Positions 12,109 to 23,048 are shown, counted from the stretch's first letter. The stretch: DNA of 64,000 nt from Halichondria panicea (GCF_963675165.1 NC_087391.1:2499001-2563000), one strand, 5' to 3'. Numbers and translations: made by a program. Notes: a model not told the origin generated them from the letters alone.

Positions 12109-12417
12109 ATGGACTCGGACTCCGACTTTAACCTTGTGGTCTTCCCCCATTAAGGGAGATAGAGAACATTGACTTACAAACTACTAGTTAGTTAATCACA
12201 TATTTAATGATGATCATTTCCCTTCATTTCCCTATTTAATCAGTTGTGCCTATCATTGATTCTTTCACATATCTTATAAAAAAAAAGTTCTGAACAAGTG
12301 GGTTATATCCCTTATTATTTACTTGTTAGAATACTATGGTATGAAATGTTCTAGATTATGTTATGTTGTTCTAATTAAGTGTAATTTCTAGTTTTACACT
12401 TACACTTGACTTACCCA

Positions 12418-12431
12418 GGTTATGGGCCCAG
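12418..12431 (+). other. Copia-type primer binding site (internal initiator tRNA-Met match)
   Basis: GGTTATGGGCCCAG lies just after the presumed 5' LTR. The same motif is known from insect copia elements, where it pairs with the anticodon half of initiator tRNA-Met rather than with its 3' end. Its position after the LTR agrees with that use. Confidence 0.55.
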
Positions 12432-13639
12432 GAGCTATTTGTTGTTAGTTACATGTTGTTAGTTACATCGTGAATGGCACTGAACTCGCAGGTAAGTTTG
12501 CAATTATTGTCCAAACTAGTTAGAACTGCAACGTAATCTGTATGCCCTTAGGTGATTCCGTACATGTTCATGTGACTGAAGTATTTGATGCTGATAGACG
12601 ATCCAGAAGATCGACTTGTCACGAACTTGTTACGGAGCGCAAGCTGAAGGAATCTAATGACAGAGCCATGCTGCCAGTCATAAATTCAGCTACAATTGTG
12701 GAGTCAAACTGCTAATGCAGCTCAAGTGGACGATAATGTGATACTATGTGCACAGTGCACAGACCAATAGACTCAGGTGCTACCAGCCAAGAATCTTGAG
12801 ACACCATTAAAAGTCAAACTGGTATGAGTCGTGGTGTTAAACAGTAAATTACCCAGCCAGACCTGCAAGTTGCAAAATGTCCCAACAGAAAATCGAAAAA
12901 CTGTGAGATTCGGAAAAGCCAATTGTCAGATTTTGTTCAACAAAAGGCTTGTTGCTGTTGCAACCGAATCGAAGTCGAAGAGTCGAACTGGCATCGAAAG
13001 TATGGACAAGAAGCTAGCCAAAAGAGATCAGCTTCTGCCAAGCATGCGTTGATGGAAAACATCACAAGAGCCATTTTCCAAAGACTGGAGGTTAAGTATG
13101 ACATTGTAACTACTATAATAATTATACAAACGAATAATAATTATGTAGCTATAATTTTTAATAATCGACAACAATTCATTGAAAGCGTGAATTTTTAGTA
13201 CATTTGAACTTGATTTTTAGCCAAACTAAGACATGTGCATCAATAAAACTTTGTAGACCCGCCCTTACTCTACGCAATAAAATTTAGTACAACAGAAATC
13301 TGGTTCAAAAAAAATCAAAGATTCAACTGTTTGCAACCAGAGCATACACAAGGTCAGAAGTAAGTGGACCCAGTAACACTACTACACAAAAAATAAACAC
13401 AGCAATTCTTTTCAAACAGCAGATCAACTGACACAAACTTATTAAAAGAGTCATTTTCAGCTCCACAAATCAGCTCTAACTGGAACAATCATTTCTACAT
13501 AGAACGAGAGAAAATAATTTTCAGTCGTGATGTGGTAACAACTCAAAACGAGCAAGAAACATGGACTCGATTGCTCAATTGCTCAAGTGAAGGAGATGAT
13601 AGCTCCCATGAAGTTATTAGACGATCATCAAGACAAAGA

Positions 13640-14085
13640 AGAGAGCCTGATTACTATGGCCGAGCAAGGTATCTCTGAAGATCCTACCACCCTAGAGGAA
13701 CTCGATCAGACAAAACTAAATGGGTGAATGCAATGGAGAAGGAGATGGAGTGTGGGATCTAGTGAAACTTCCCAAAGACAGAAAAACTGTTGGCTCTAAG
13801 TGGGTATTTAAAACTAAGAAAGGTGCTAAGACACAAGGCCAGTTTAGTAGCACAACAACGATACGGTCAAGATTACGATGAAATGTTTTCGCCGGTAGTC
13901 CGATTTGAATCTCAGAGAACTGTTGTAGCAATTTGAACAAATAGATGCTTCTTAAATGGAGAACTGCAAGAGGAAGTGTATATGGCTCAGCCGGAGGGGT
14001 GCAGTAGACGGATTTGGTGTGCAGATTGAAGAAAAGCCTCTATGGAATGCTGGAATTCTGCAAGCCACTGGAGATCCCTGTATCT
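13640..14085 (+). pseudogene. Copia reverse transcriptase remnant
   Basis: Across several frames the family order is visible. DPTTLEELDQTKLNG comes first, then LVKLPKDRKTVGSKWVFKTK. Next come QRYGQDYDEMFSPVVRFESQ, with the GxDYxExFxPVVR signature, then LNGELQEEVYMAQPEGC and CRLKKSLYG. At least four frame changes and an internal deletion make it non-functional. Confidence 0.8.
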
Positions 14086-14317
14086 ATATGGGAGAGATGT
14101 TCCTGATTGCTCTTCTAGACCCAAGAGCGAATGACTAAAGTCTCTGTCACGCCAGAAAGACATGGGAGCTTTGCATTTCCAGACCACAGGAAATGTTTGG
14201 ATGGTCGTACACTGAGAACATTTTGAAGCGATACGGTATGCAAGATTGCAAGTACAAAGTTGGTTAAAGCAAAAGATGAGGACACTTTTGTAGATCAAGC
14301 ACAGTAATCAGTCAGCT

Positions 14318-14790
14318 GTGGGAAGCCTGTCCGCTGCTGATAATGTGGCTAAGTTTTGTGCAAAGCCAACAAAGCATTGCTGGAACTCAGATGTATGGTC
14401 TCCGCAAGCACCGATAAGGATTGCTGACTGGGGTGGTGACCTGGATGATCGCAAGTCTACCTCTGGGTACGTGTTCCAAATTGGAGAAGTAAGAAACAGG
14501 CGGAGTACTGCTCAAGAATCTGTCTGGTTGCATACCGATATAAAGAAAGAACCACTGAGTCATCTTTGAAGACAACCATGCAGTCTGCTATAATTTATAA
14601 GTATAGCAAGAAATCCTCAGTCCATGGTCGATCTGGAATCACATACCATTATATCCGAGAAGAAGGTGGAAATGGAAAGGTATTAGAATATTGTCGAACG
14701 AACGATGCTCGACTGAAATTGAGACTCACGGCCGGAGTGGCACCAATAATTGAACATCCAGTGTTAGAATACTCGTATAGAATGTTCTAG
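14318..14790 (+). pseudogene. Copia RNase H remnant
   Basis: ADWGGDLDDRKSTSGYVFQI (14412-14490) is the copia DADWAGDxxDRKSTSGY signature, with the leading Asp region partly kept. ESVWL follows, and in another frame KNPQ-like and HTIISEKK-like pieces match the IKYHFIRE end of the domain. The 3' LTR candidate starts right after. Confidence 0.8.
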
Positions 14791-14850
14791 TTTTACTCTT
14801 ACATGCAATCTCTAATGTGATTAAGCTTATTACTCTGCAACAGAACTGAC

Positions 14851-15994
14851 TTCCATGCATGGCACGGCTCTATACACACGGATACTATATCCTGCCCGGC
14901 AGGGATCGCTGTCCTATAACGCCGGAACTAATAAACTACATCTCACCGTAGACACTATAAATTACATGGATATGAAACGCCTCCGTAAACGGCTGGGATG
15001 ATAATTGCCTCGGATGAAATAAAAATGGCTACTGAAAAAGTGTGTCTCTAGTTGTTTCAGCTCTGAGAGCGTCTCAGATGACTTTTGAAAATTTCTGACT
15101 GACCTTGTTAAAGCCGAGGTATCATTTCAGCTTTCGCTGCGAGACAATCCTCCTCCTAGCAAAACTCTCTGGAATCTTGTAATTTCTATGATCTCACATT
15201 CCCAACATTCTGCAAAACCAGTGGTGTCTTCTGTTGCGAGAACTCCAGCTACTACACGTCAAGTTCCAAGCCGTTCCTTAACCAAATTCATAGCATATGC
15301 GCTTTATGTAATGTATTGCTTTGCTAGGAGCTTTCTCATTTTGACTAAATTTTGTGAGTTGACTGAAACGTCTGTACGGTGTTAGGGTAATTCCGTATCA
15401 ATTCATCAAGCGAGAGTCTACTGTGGATCATACTTTTTCTGAAAGTGTGCACTACGTCGACAACACGTCTTTATGTGTTCGAAATATTATTGTGCACGCT
15501 AGATGTGTTAAATGATTACGCACTCCAGTCGCATTCACGGGCAGGACTAGGTCTTGATAGATTATGGTCGCGTTAGTTTTGCATAACTGGCAAAAAATGG
15601 CTAAAGGCAAAAAAGATAACACAGGGAAAACTAGCCACTTTGGCAGTAGCAGAAATTTACCGTTTAGTCATTCGGGGTCACGGGCATTCGTCAATACCGT
15701 TGTCCGTCTGCACCGTATCGGGAACCACTTAGACAGAGCTGCACAACGGTTACCGTGTGGCTGACCGTACCGTTCTAAAGAGACTACAGATACGACTCAC
15801 TGTTTATTGTTATTACATCATCATGATTGTTTTGTTTCTATTTATTGACCATCAGCACAATAAAAGCACACACAAAGTGGCTAGACAGTTCAAGTTCAGA
15901 AGCCAGTGACCTGAGAAAGCAAACAATAACGATATTATATTTTGATACACATGTACATGTAGCCTATCTAGTTTCTTGAACGTACGTGGTAGTG
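14851..15994. other. No supported gene
   Basis: The open frame 15564-15764 has a basic N-terminus and a short RLHRIGN stretch, but no homology that I can defend. The rest is AT-rich spacer. Confidence 0.35.
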
Positions 15995-17270
15995 ATATTG
16001 TGGTCTTGGCTGTCATAATTATCTGTATGCAGAGAAACAATTACAAATGCACAGCTAATTACCACTCAGTGATTTTCCCATAGATATCTACACCGGCGTG
16101 TGAATAAAGTCGGAGTTGTGTGCAGACTTAATTACCAGCTTTGTGATTTGTGCAAATGAGAGTATCATTTGTATGTAGAACTTCACCATGCAAATACGAG
16201 AGAGCATGTCATTTGTATGTAGAACTTCACTATGCAAATGATTTTAGCACTAAATAAAAAGAGCTGGAGGTTTTGGCACTGATCACCCCCATAGTATTGT
16301 CTGTAGCCAGGGGGCTCTGTATGTACATGTATTTGACATTTAGGTTCTACATACAAATGATAGTACTCTCATTTGCATCTGGTGAAGTTCGACATACAAA
16401 TGATACTCTCGCATTTGCATAGTGAATTTGTGCCTTTTCAGTTATCTTTTAAAACTCCGTTATTGGACACGCCCACTTATGTGACCAAAAAGGATTGCCA
16501 CATGAGCCAACACGTAGTTATAACAATAATGTTAAATGTTCATGTTGAGAGTTGTCTTAGGGGCATGCGTGAAGAATGTCACGCTCCCACAATGTTAACG
16601 TCCTATCAACATGTACTACTTCTGTTGCTATATAGCCTCGAGCTGAAGTATATAATCACCCACACATTACGTAGTTAGTGGTTTGTTCTAATTGTATTCC
16701 AACCTTCCCTTTTTCATCCGAGCCCTTCCTTAGATGAAAAAGGGAGTGGCTTCAAGTCAATGCAAATATATATATGAGGAGTGTCATTGTAAAACTAACA
16801 AAGCTTATCATTTGCCATGCAGCGTTATTTGTATGTAGAACTTCTCATTAAATTGTATGTAGAACTGTATGTAGAACTTCACCATGCAAATAAGAGTGTA
16901 TGTAGAACTTCACCACGCAAATAATTTTAGTACTAAATAAAAAGAACTGGACCCACCCCCCATACAAAACATCTCTACAGGTTATACATCAGAGATCAGG
17001 CCAAGCACCAGACATCTATTTACAGGGCCTTGTAGATAAGTGATCTGAGAAGTTAGACAACAATCTATATCTGACCTGGTTCTTAGTGGGTTGTCCTGGC
17101 TGTCAAAATTATCTGTATGCAAGTATAACTTTATAAGTATTATACAAATGCATAGCGACACTTACCACTCAATGATTTCCCACAGTGAACCTACTTGCTT
17201 GTAATAATCTGTGAGTCAGAATGTGAATCAAAACTCTGAAGTTGTATACAAACTTAAAAGATACGAATAC
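15995..17270. repeat. Diverged duplication with clustered inverted repeats
   Basis: The block at about 16000-16140 (GGCTGTCATAATTATCTGTATGC) recurs at 17097-17262 (GGCTGTCAAAATTATCTGTATGC), with further matches on both sides. Between them, GTATGTAGAACTTCACCATG is repeated in direct orientation at about 16172, 16217, 16867 and 16898. It appears inverted at 16345-16430 (CATTTGCATCTGGTGAAGTT). This can fold into long stems. It looks like nested copies of a short non-autonomous repeat. Confidence 0.6.
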
Positions 17271-17278
17271 TGCTTACA

Positions 17279-17463
17279 CACTTGTCAACCAACCCCCTAC
17301 CGGGGATAGGTGAGGATTAGACTAATTACATTATCTAATCCCCCTATGTTTGGGCACGTTATTTGGTCTAATCCCCTGATAGCCAGTGGGGGATTAGACA
17401 AGTCCCGTAGGCAATTTTAAGTCTAATCTTCCCCGTAGGAGGGGAGCATTAGTTTGACAAGTG
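17279..17463. mobile_element. MITE candidate with imperfect terminal inverted repeats
   Basis: The left end CACTTGTCAACCAACCCCCT and the right end (reverse complement CACTTGTCAAACTAATGCTC) share the outer 10 bases and then CCTAC-GGGGA and GATTAGAC blocks. The interior repeats TCTAATCCCC in both orientations. TTACA occurs near both ends, but an exact target duplication could not be fixed. Confidence 0.5.
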
Positions 17464-17554
17464 CATTACACATGCAGTACATTTTGACAACTAAGTCTCG
17501 CAACAAATAGATACGGAGCCCCCTACCTAAATACGACACATCTTGACAACCAAG

Positions 17555-17720
17555 TGTATTGACTGTACTGTTCTAGTTAGTTAATTAGTTTTGTGGTTTA
17601 TTGTATTTCCTGTTTGTCCTGCTTTGTATGTTAGTATAATAATATTCTTTTGTACTAGTTCAATTCTGTGCTGTATGATTCTTTATGACTTATTGTTACA
17701 TTGATATACCCGTTATTACA
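17555..17720 (+). repeat. Gypsy C 5' LTR
   Basis: 166 bp, TGTATTGACTGTACTG ... CCCGTTATTACA. It is nearly identical to the 3' LTR apart from a segment of about 28 bp that is extra in the 3' copy. Confidence 0.9.
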
Positions 17721-17733
17721 TTTGGCGACGAGG

Positions 17734-18490
17734 ATGGCTGCAAAGATAGGATCTTTGGATGAACTTGAACCTGCTAGCGAAAGTGTTTCGAACTATGTGG
17801 AGCGAGTAGAAATGTACTTTGAGGTCAATGATATTGCAGCCGCTAAGCAAGTGTCTACGTTGCCGTGGGTAAGAAGACCTATGGGAATTGGTGTCAACAT
17901 GTCACTCGAGAAGGCAGCCTGTAACATTGGAGCGTTTTAACTTTCATCGTCGGTGTCAACAGCAAGGAGAGACAGTGGTAGATTTTGCAGCTGATTTAAA
18001 ACGGCTTAGTGCGAAGTGTGAATTTGGAGCTTACCTGGACGAGGCGTTGCGGGACCCTTTGGTTTGTGGCCTAGGAAGTGAAGCAACGCTTTTAACCGAA
18101 ACAGGACTGACTTATGCACGAGCGTTAGAGGTTGCATTAAGTAACGAGACTGCAAATGCAAGAGCAAGACAGCCTGGAAGTGCCTCAGTAAAGTTTGTGC
18201 AGAAAAGTAAAGAAGAAGGTCACCAGGAAGCCTGTTTCTGCTGTGGGAAAGCTAACCACACACGAGCCAAGTTTCGTGGTTACACAGATAGGAAACTACC
18301 CTTTATCACGAAAGGTCACATCAAGATTGTAAAAGATGATTCAGAGTACGAGTACGAGTCGGAAGATGGAATAGCCACTATTATGCAAGTAGGCCCAGGG
18401 CCTCTGAAACTCGACGTAAGCCTGGACGACAAACCTCTGTGTATGGACGGGTGCCTCTGTATCATTAGTGTCGAACATAACATTGTTTGA
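17734..18490 (+). pseudogene. Gypsy C gag with frameshift
   Basis: The ATG at 17734 (MAAKIGSLDELEPASESV) is colinear with the N-terminus of the Gypsy D polyprotein. A frame change near 17900 continues the gag (FNFHRRCQQQGETVVDFAAD, LVCGLGSEATLLTETGLTYA). A CCHC-type knuckle is degenerate: CFCCGKANHTRAKF has Lys where the last Cys is expected. A second knuckle is absent. Confidence 0.75.
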
Positions 18491-18514
18491 AAATCGGAAC
18501 TTACAGATTTAACA

Positions 18515-19439
18515 TTGCGAACGTACTCTGGTGAACTGTTGAACGTTCTTGGAGAGGTTGAAGTGTTGGTGGTCTATAAAGATCAAATGAAATCACTACC
18601 GTTGGTCGTAGTTGATGGTGAGGGGCCCAGCCTATTTGGAAGAGATTGGTTGGCCCATTTCAAGTTGAACTGGCATGAGATAAAGTCGATTCGAAACGAA
18701 GAACTGTCGGACATTCTTACGCGAGCAAACGATGTTTTCCAGCGTGAACTGGGAGAGCTAAAAGGGTGTAAGGCATGTGGACCTGAAAGCTACACCCCGA
18801 TTCTGTAAGGCAAGACCTGTGCCATACGCAATGCGAGAGAAAGTTGACCAAGAACTAGATCGATTAGTTGAAGAAGGGGTACTGGAGCCTGTAGAACATG
18901 CGGAGTGGGCAGCCCCTATTGTGTCGGTTTGGAAACCTGACAAGAAGTCTGTTAGAATATGCGGGGATTTCAAGCAAACTGCCTCCAAACTTGATAGATA
19001 TCCCATTCCAAAAGTTGAAGACCTGTTTGCGATGCTGAAAGGTGGCAAGGTGTTTTCGAAATTGGATCTGCGTCAAGCATACCAACAAATGAAACTGGAC
19101 GAGAAGTCAAAGCAGGTCGTGAATACACTGTTCCGGTATACTCGATTGCCCTTTGGCATTGCGTCAGCCCCCAGGATATTTCAAAGAGTCATGGAATCGA
19201 TTGTGAAAGATATCCCCGGAGTGGTAGTCTACTTAGACGATATCCTCATTACCGCAGAAACAAAGGAGGAGCACCTAGAGAGGTTGGAGAAAGTCCTCAG
19301 CAAAATACAAGAATCCGGCCTTCGTCTGAAAAAGGGGAAATGTGTGTTTATGGCATCGTCTGTGGAGTTGCAGAAGGATTACACCCTCTACCGGAGAAGG
19401 TCAGAGCAATCCAGGACGCCCCTGAACCAACAAATGTGA
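18515..19439 (+). pseudogene. Gypsy C protease C-term and reverse transcriptase
   Basis: RTYSGELLNVLGEVEVLVVY and GPSLFGRDWLAHFKLNW are the end of the protease and the linker. After a frame change at about 18777 the RT is well kept through PRFCKARPVPYAMREKVD, PIVSVWKPDKKSVRICGDFK, VFSKLDLRQAYQQM and LPFGIASAPRIFQRVM. The catalytic box VVYLDD has its two Asp codons at 19236-19241. The thumb follows. The frame is lost at 19439. Confidence 0.8.
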
Positions 19440-19440
19440 G

Positions 19441-20275
19441 TGAACTTAAATCGTTCTTAGGATTGTTATCCTACTACTCTAAATTCTTGCCTGTATGGTT
19501 TACTAAAGCGTAGCCAGTGTTGGTACTGGGGTGAAGACGAAGCTAAACAGTTGCCTCCCAAGTTTTGGTACATTATGACCCCTCATTGAAGTTGCATTTA
19601 GCATGTGACGCCTCTGACTATGGCATCGGGGCAGTCACAAGTTGTCTAATGGGCCCATTGCCTTTATGTCAAGGACCCTAAATGATGCCGAAAAAAGTAC
19701 TCTCAGATTGAGAAAGAGGCTTTGGCATGTATGACAGGGGTGACTCGTTTTCATTCGTATCTTTATGGTAGACAGTTTACACTGCAAACTGATCACAAGC
19801 CCTGACTTTGTTTAATGAAGACCATTTGATACCTAAGCAAGCATCTAGAGCGTTGGGCATGGAAACTAGCCGCCACTATCGCATTTCGGAAATCCAAACA
19901 GCATGCAAATGCAGATGCCCTCAGCAGGTTACCATTAAAAGAAATGCCGTATCAGACTTGCCGGAAATTGTTCTCATGATGAATGATTTAAATGATTCCA
20001 TATTTCTGATTTGACGAAACGAGACCCTGTGTTATCACGAGTTTACAAATTCACGCAGGAAGGCTGGCCAGGTACATGTGATGATAAACAACTTAAACCA
20101 TTTGAACACAGAAAGTCTGAATTCTCTACACAAGATGGATGTTTAATCTGGGGCACACGGGTTGTAATACCCCCCCCCCCCAATGCAGAAACCTATTTTG
20201 GCCGAATTGACACCCTGATGTAAACAGGATGAAAGCTCTGCCCCGAAACATCGTGTGGTGGCCACGACTTCCAAC
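19441..20275 (+). pseudogene. Gypsy C RNase H and integrase zinc-finger remnants
   Basis: SELKSFLGLLSYYSKFLPVW, an RNase H CDASDYGIGA stretch near 19605-19635 and a TDHKP-like stretch near 19790 appear in shifting frames. The segment up to RMKALPRNIVWWP (about 20226-20262) is the integrase N-terminal region. A run of 13 C at about 20168-20180 sits inside it. Plus-strand coding homology stops abruptly at about 20265. Confidence 0.7.
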
Positions 20276-20440
20276 CATTTTGAATGTGCATCAATTACGA
20301 TAAGAAACCCTAACATTGGGCCTGCAAAATCTATATGAATGCGAGACCACGGCCAACTCCAGGGTGGTGTACTCCGTTGTGATTGACACATTGAGCATTG
20401 TTCAACTCTGTCTTGGTGTGAGGACAAGGCCTCACAGGAC
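20262..20440 (-). pseudogene. Inverted integrase segment inside Gypsy C
   Basis: Read on the minus strand, this block gives HQDRVEQCSMCQSQRSTPP, then WSRIHIDFAGPMLGF, then IVIDAHSKWLEV. This is the CxxC end of the zinc finger and the first catalytic Asp region of the same integrase. The flanking plus-strand sequence supplies the preceding WWP motif (left) and the following FSQFGIPESIVSDNG motif (right). The block has therefore been inverted in place, not brought in from another element. Confidence 0.85.
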
Positions 20441-20451
20441 ATTGCTAATCA

Positions 20452-20666
20452 TGTGGTAAACCACAAGTACTATAGTGAACATTCTAGAACAGCATGTGTT
20501 TTGTTAGTAGAACATTCTAGAACATTTTAGATCATGTGTTTTGTGAGTAGAACATTCTAGAAACAGGTCTTAGTATTTAAGTGTTTGAGTTTTGTATTTG
20601 TTGAGTGCCTTCGAACTGACTGTGAAAACTGTTATCTCAAGTACTCTAAATCCCCGATCCCTCACA
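20452..20666 (+). repeat. Insertion of about 215 bp, solo-LTR-like
   Basis: The segment begins TGTGGTAAACC and ends CCCTCACA, and contains TATTTAAG. It carries two copies of a roughly 40-bp unit with CATGTGTTTTGT and AGAACATTCTAGAA. It separates the inverted integrase block from the second half of the integrase. A target duplication was not found, so the call as a solo LTR is tentative. Confidence 0.35.
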
Positions 20667-20689
20667 CTTGGATATCCCGATCCAAACCG

Positions 20690-21384
20690 GTACATGTTCA
20701 GCATGTACTACCATTCAAGCGTTACGAACACTGTTTTCGCAATTTGGTATTCCCGAGTCTATTGTTTCGGACAATGGTCCCCAATTTGTGGCGCACGAAT
20801 TTGAATTTTGTAAGAGGAACGGGATTAAACACATTAGAGTGACACCTTATCATCCCTCCTCCAATGGTCTGGCTGTTCGAATTTTCAAAGAGGGCATTGC
20901 AAAACAATCACAAGGCACGTTGAGTGATCGATTAGGCTGAATGTTGTTCGAATATCGCAGAACTCCCCAGACAACAACCGGTGTGTCACCAGCTGAGTTA
21001 ATGTTCGGACGACCACTGCGATCGAGACTTTCCTTGTTGCATCATTGTTTAGAGGCGAAGGTACTCGATAAACAAATGAAGCAGAAACAGAATCACGATG
21101 TAACGGCAAACTGTTTGCAGAGGCGACGAAAGGTTTGGATAGCCGGTTTAATTTTGGAAAAGACTGGACCAGTGTCGTTCAGAGTCGAAAGCCTGGTAGA
21201 TAGTGGGTTGTTGAGGTGCCATGTCGATCAACGTTTTCCCGAGAATGATGTAGAATCTGAAGCTGTAATTCCTCAGCCTATTGACAACTCAACCGACGAT
21301 CAAAATCAGCAAGATCAACCACCTGTGGCTGATGTTAGTGTGAGGCGTTCAACTCGCATTAGACACCCAGATACTCTTAAGTAA
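20690..21384 (+). pseudogene. Gypsy C integrase C-terminal half
   Basis: TIQALRTLFSQFGIPESIVS is followed by DNGPQF (second Asp), then by YHPSSNGLAVRIFKEG. The catalytic Glu position reads Val (NGLAV instead of NGLAE). A stop separates this from LFEYRRTPQTTTGVSPAELM at 20944. The C-terminus ends RRSTRIRHPDTLK at 21384, 20 bp before the 3' LTR. Confidence 0.8.
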
Positions 21385-21403
21385 AATTTTAAGGAAGGAG
21401 GAG

Positions 21404-21598
21404 TGTAGTGACTGTACTGTTCTAGTTAGTTAATTAGTTTTGTGGTTTATTGTATTTCCTGTTTGTACTTGTTTCCTGTCTACTTGTTTCCTGTCTTTGT
21501 ATGTTCTCTGTGTTAGTATATATTCTTTTGTACTAGTTCAATTCTGTGCTGTATGATTCTTTATGACTTATTGTTACATTGATATACCCGTTATTACA
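21404..21598 (+). repeat. Gypsy C 3' LTR
   Basis: 195 bp, TGTAGTGACTGTACTG ... CCCGTTATTACA. It is longer than the 5' LTR because ACTTGTTTCCTGTCT is locally duplicated near 21465-21500 and GTTCTCTGT is added. Confidence 0.9.
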
Positions 21599-21624
21599 CC
21601 AAGGCTCACATAAACTGCACAACA

Positions 21625-21735
21625 GAGTACACACACACGCACGCACGCACACACACACACGCACACAAGCCCCGACGAAACATTTTGACAGACACTGCAC
21701 AACAGAGTACACACACACACACACAAGCCCCCCCT
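21625..21735. repeat. CA/CG-rich microsatellite
   Basis: Two ACACACACGCACGCAC tracts within a duplicated CTGCACAACAGAGTACACAC unit. Confidence 0.85.
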
Positions 21736-21740
21736 GCCTA

Positions 21741-22249
21741 AAGACAACAACATAGGACCAAAATACAAACTGACAAACATTTAATAGCCCCATTGCAACA
21801 AAAGTACAGTACAGTACAGGCAATCAACCTAAACCCCGCCTGAGGCTATCCAGCAAAGCTAGCTAGCTGGAGACAGATGTCAGCTGGAGACAGATGTCAC
21901 CTGCCAACTACTAACCGCGATTCTTCTACGCATGCGTAGATATAAATGTTTCCGGATTTACCGTGCAGATGCGTCACAGTGTCCACACAGCACCATTTAT
22001 TCTATTCAGGCTATACCAACGGGTACCGTTTTTCTATACCAACGGATACCGTTTTATTGAATAACCGTTCAGCTCCGTTCTAATGACCGTTCTCAACACA
22101 TCAACGGATTTCCAGTTTTACCGTCTTGCTGGATAGTTTTCCGTGTAATACTGCAAAATTTCCCATTGTGCATGTATGGGCATGCGTTAGACCTCGTGGT
22201 CTTTCACAGGTGAAGATTCCGAAAACCAGTACTAACCTGGCTGACGAAC
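21741..22249. other. No gene seen; CCGTT-rich stretch
   Basis: At 22015-22110, CTATACCAACGG(G/A)TACCGTTTT is repeated, with several further CCGTT/AACGG motifs. No open frame of note. Confidence 0.4.
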
Positions 22250-23048
22250 ATGTCTAACTCTCAGTCTAGGTGTGGTACATCTTTTCGTGTTATAACTATA
22301 GTACAGAATTCTACTTGTCATCAGCCTCCTGGTGCTCAAAAGGTATTTAATAAGTTAGTGTATACTCACAGTATAAAGTATAGAATGATATATAATATGT
22401 TGTTCTCCCTGTTTTACAGATAACAGCACCTGTTTATCAGTACAAGGTTAAAGTCTTGACTTCTCAAGAAAGCAATAACAAGACAACTACATGATTTCAA
22501 AGGAAAATTTGGAAGTGTTTCTCAATTAAAAACACAAATTGATACTAAACTCGGAGATGAGTTACCCAACAGTTCGAAGGTGTGGCTTGTTTCAGCCAAA
22601 GATCTCAAGGTTATGTACGAAAAAGTTAACAGTTCTTGTGAGATATTTTTGTGGGTGCAAACATGTGAAGACAGTGATATAAATCCAGAACCTAGTAGAA
22701 AGAAAGGGGATAAACTTGAGGACAAGCTACGAATCGTCCTACAATACACCACAATTAAAATTGTGGGCGCGAATGATTCAGTGTGGTACCCATGATGACT
22801 ACAAAGACCCTCCACATGTGCCAATGATTACGCTTGAAAAAGGACTCTCTTGCTGAAACCTTTGCTGGAGCTGCTGAAGCAATTGCTAAAGCGTAAGCAA
22901 TTGCCAAAGCGTCCTCAAAATTGTCCGGCCGCTTCGAGTTCAAGACCTGATTTGGGAAGAATTGTAGGAGTTTCACCTGGAAAATGCAGATCAAAGAATT
23001 TACAACAAGCTTTTCGAGGACAACATTATCTCGGCCTCTCAACTTAAC
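22250..23048 (+). pseudogene. Broken gene with C-terminal SHOCT-like segment
   Basis: ATG 22250 begins an exon ending AAAAG before gtattt. A 79-bp intron (22342-22420, GT-AG) leads to ITAPVYQYKVKVLTSQES. A frame change at about 22490 then continues FKGKFGSVSQLKTQIDTKLG and VWLVSAKDLKVMYEKVNSSC. Further frame changes and a TAA interrupt ETFAGAAEAIAKA. The tail LFEDNIISASQLNKKAIVF-like (about 23005-23060, mixed frames) resembles the short C-terminal SHOCT helix pair. This looks like a gene decayed by several one-base lesions. The full family is not identified. Confidence 0.45.

Larger units (their letters stand above)
8640..12321 (+). mobile_element. Gypsy A: degraded Ty3/gypsy element of the same family as Gypsy B
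   Basis: The order gag, protease scrap, RT, RNase H, integrase and proline-rich C-terminus matches Gypsy B (26256-31557), with many deletions and stops. The 5' LTR end is recognisable only near 8640-8672 (CTTATTATTTATGAT), so most of the 5' LTR is lost. The 3' LTR begins after a purine tract with TAGAGAACATTGACTT at 12162 and ends with CTTATTATTTA at about 12321. It is diverged from, and longer than, the 134-bp LTR of Gypsy B. The element is clearly older than Gypsy B. Confidence 0.85.
12324..14850 (+). mobile_element. Degraded Ty1/copia element abutting the Gypsy A 3' LTR
   Basis: TGTTAGAATACT opens both candidate LTRs (12324 and 14762). Each is followed by a TATRGAATGTTCTAG-like block and a TTTTACWCTTAC block, so the LTRs are short (about 90 bp) and diverged. 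Between them lie copia-type RT and RNase H remnants. The element starts 2 bp after the end of the Gypsy A 3' LTR. The right boundary is approximate. Confidence 0.55.
17555..21598 (+). mobile_element. Gypsy C: complete but inactivated Ty3/gypsy element
   Basis: Two LTRs beginning TGTA and ending TTATTACA bound gag, protease, RT, RNase H and integrase remnants. A 5-bp target duplication, CCAAG, flanks the element (17550-17554 and 21599-21603). A PBS-like TTTGGCGACGAGG follows the 5' LTR, and a purine tract AAGGAAGGAGGAG precedes the 3' LTR. Multiple frameshifts, an inversion and an insertion break the coding region. Confidence 0.9.

Noticed and set aside
15564-15764. Possible histone H2A-like ORF (basic start, RLHRIGN stretch)
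   Set aside because: Only a short pattern resembles the H2A RIHRLLRKGNY region. The following AVLEYL segment is absent and a stop follows, so chance is as likely.
21533-21823. Minus-strand ORFs rich in Val/Cys over the CA repeat
   Set aside because: They are translations of a CA/TG microsatellite and part of the Gypsy C LTR, not genes.
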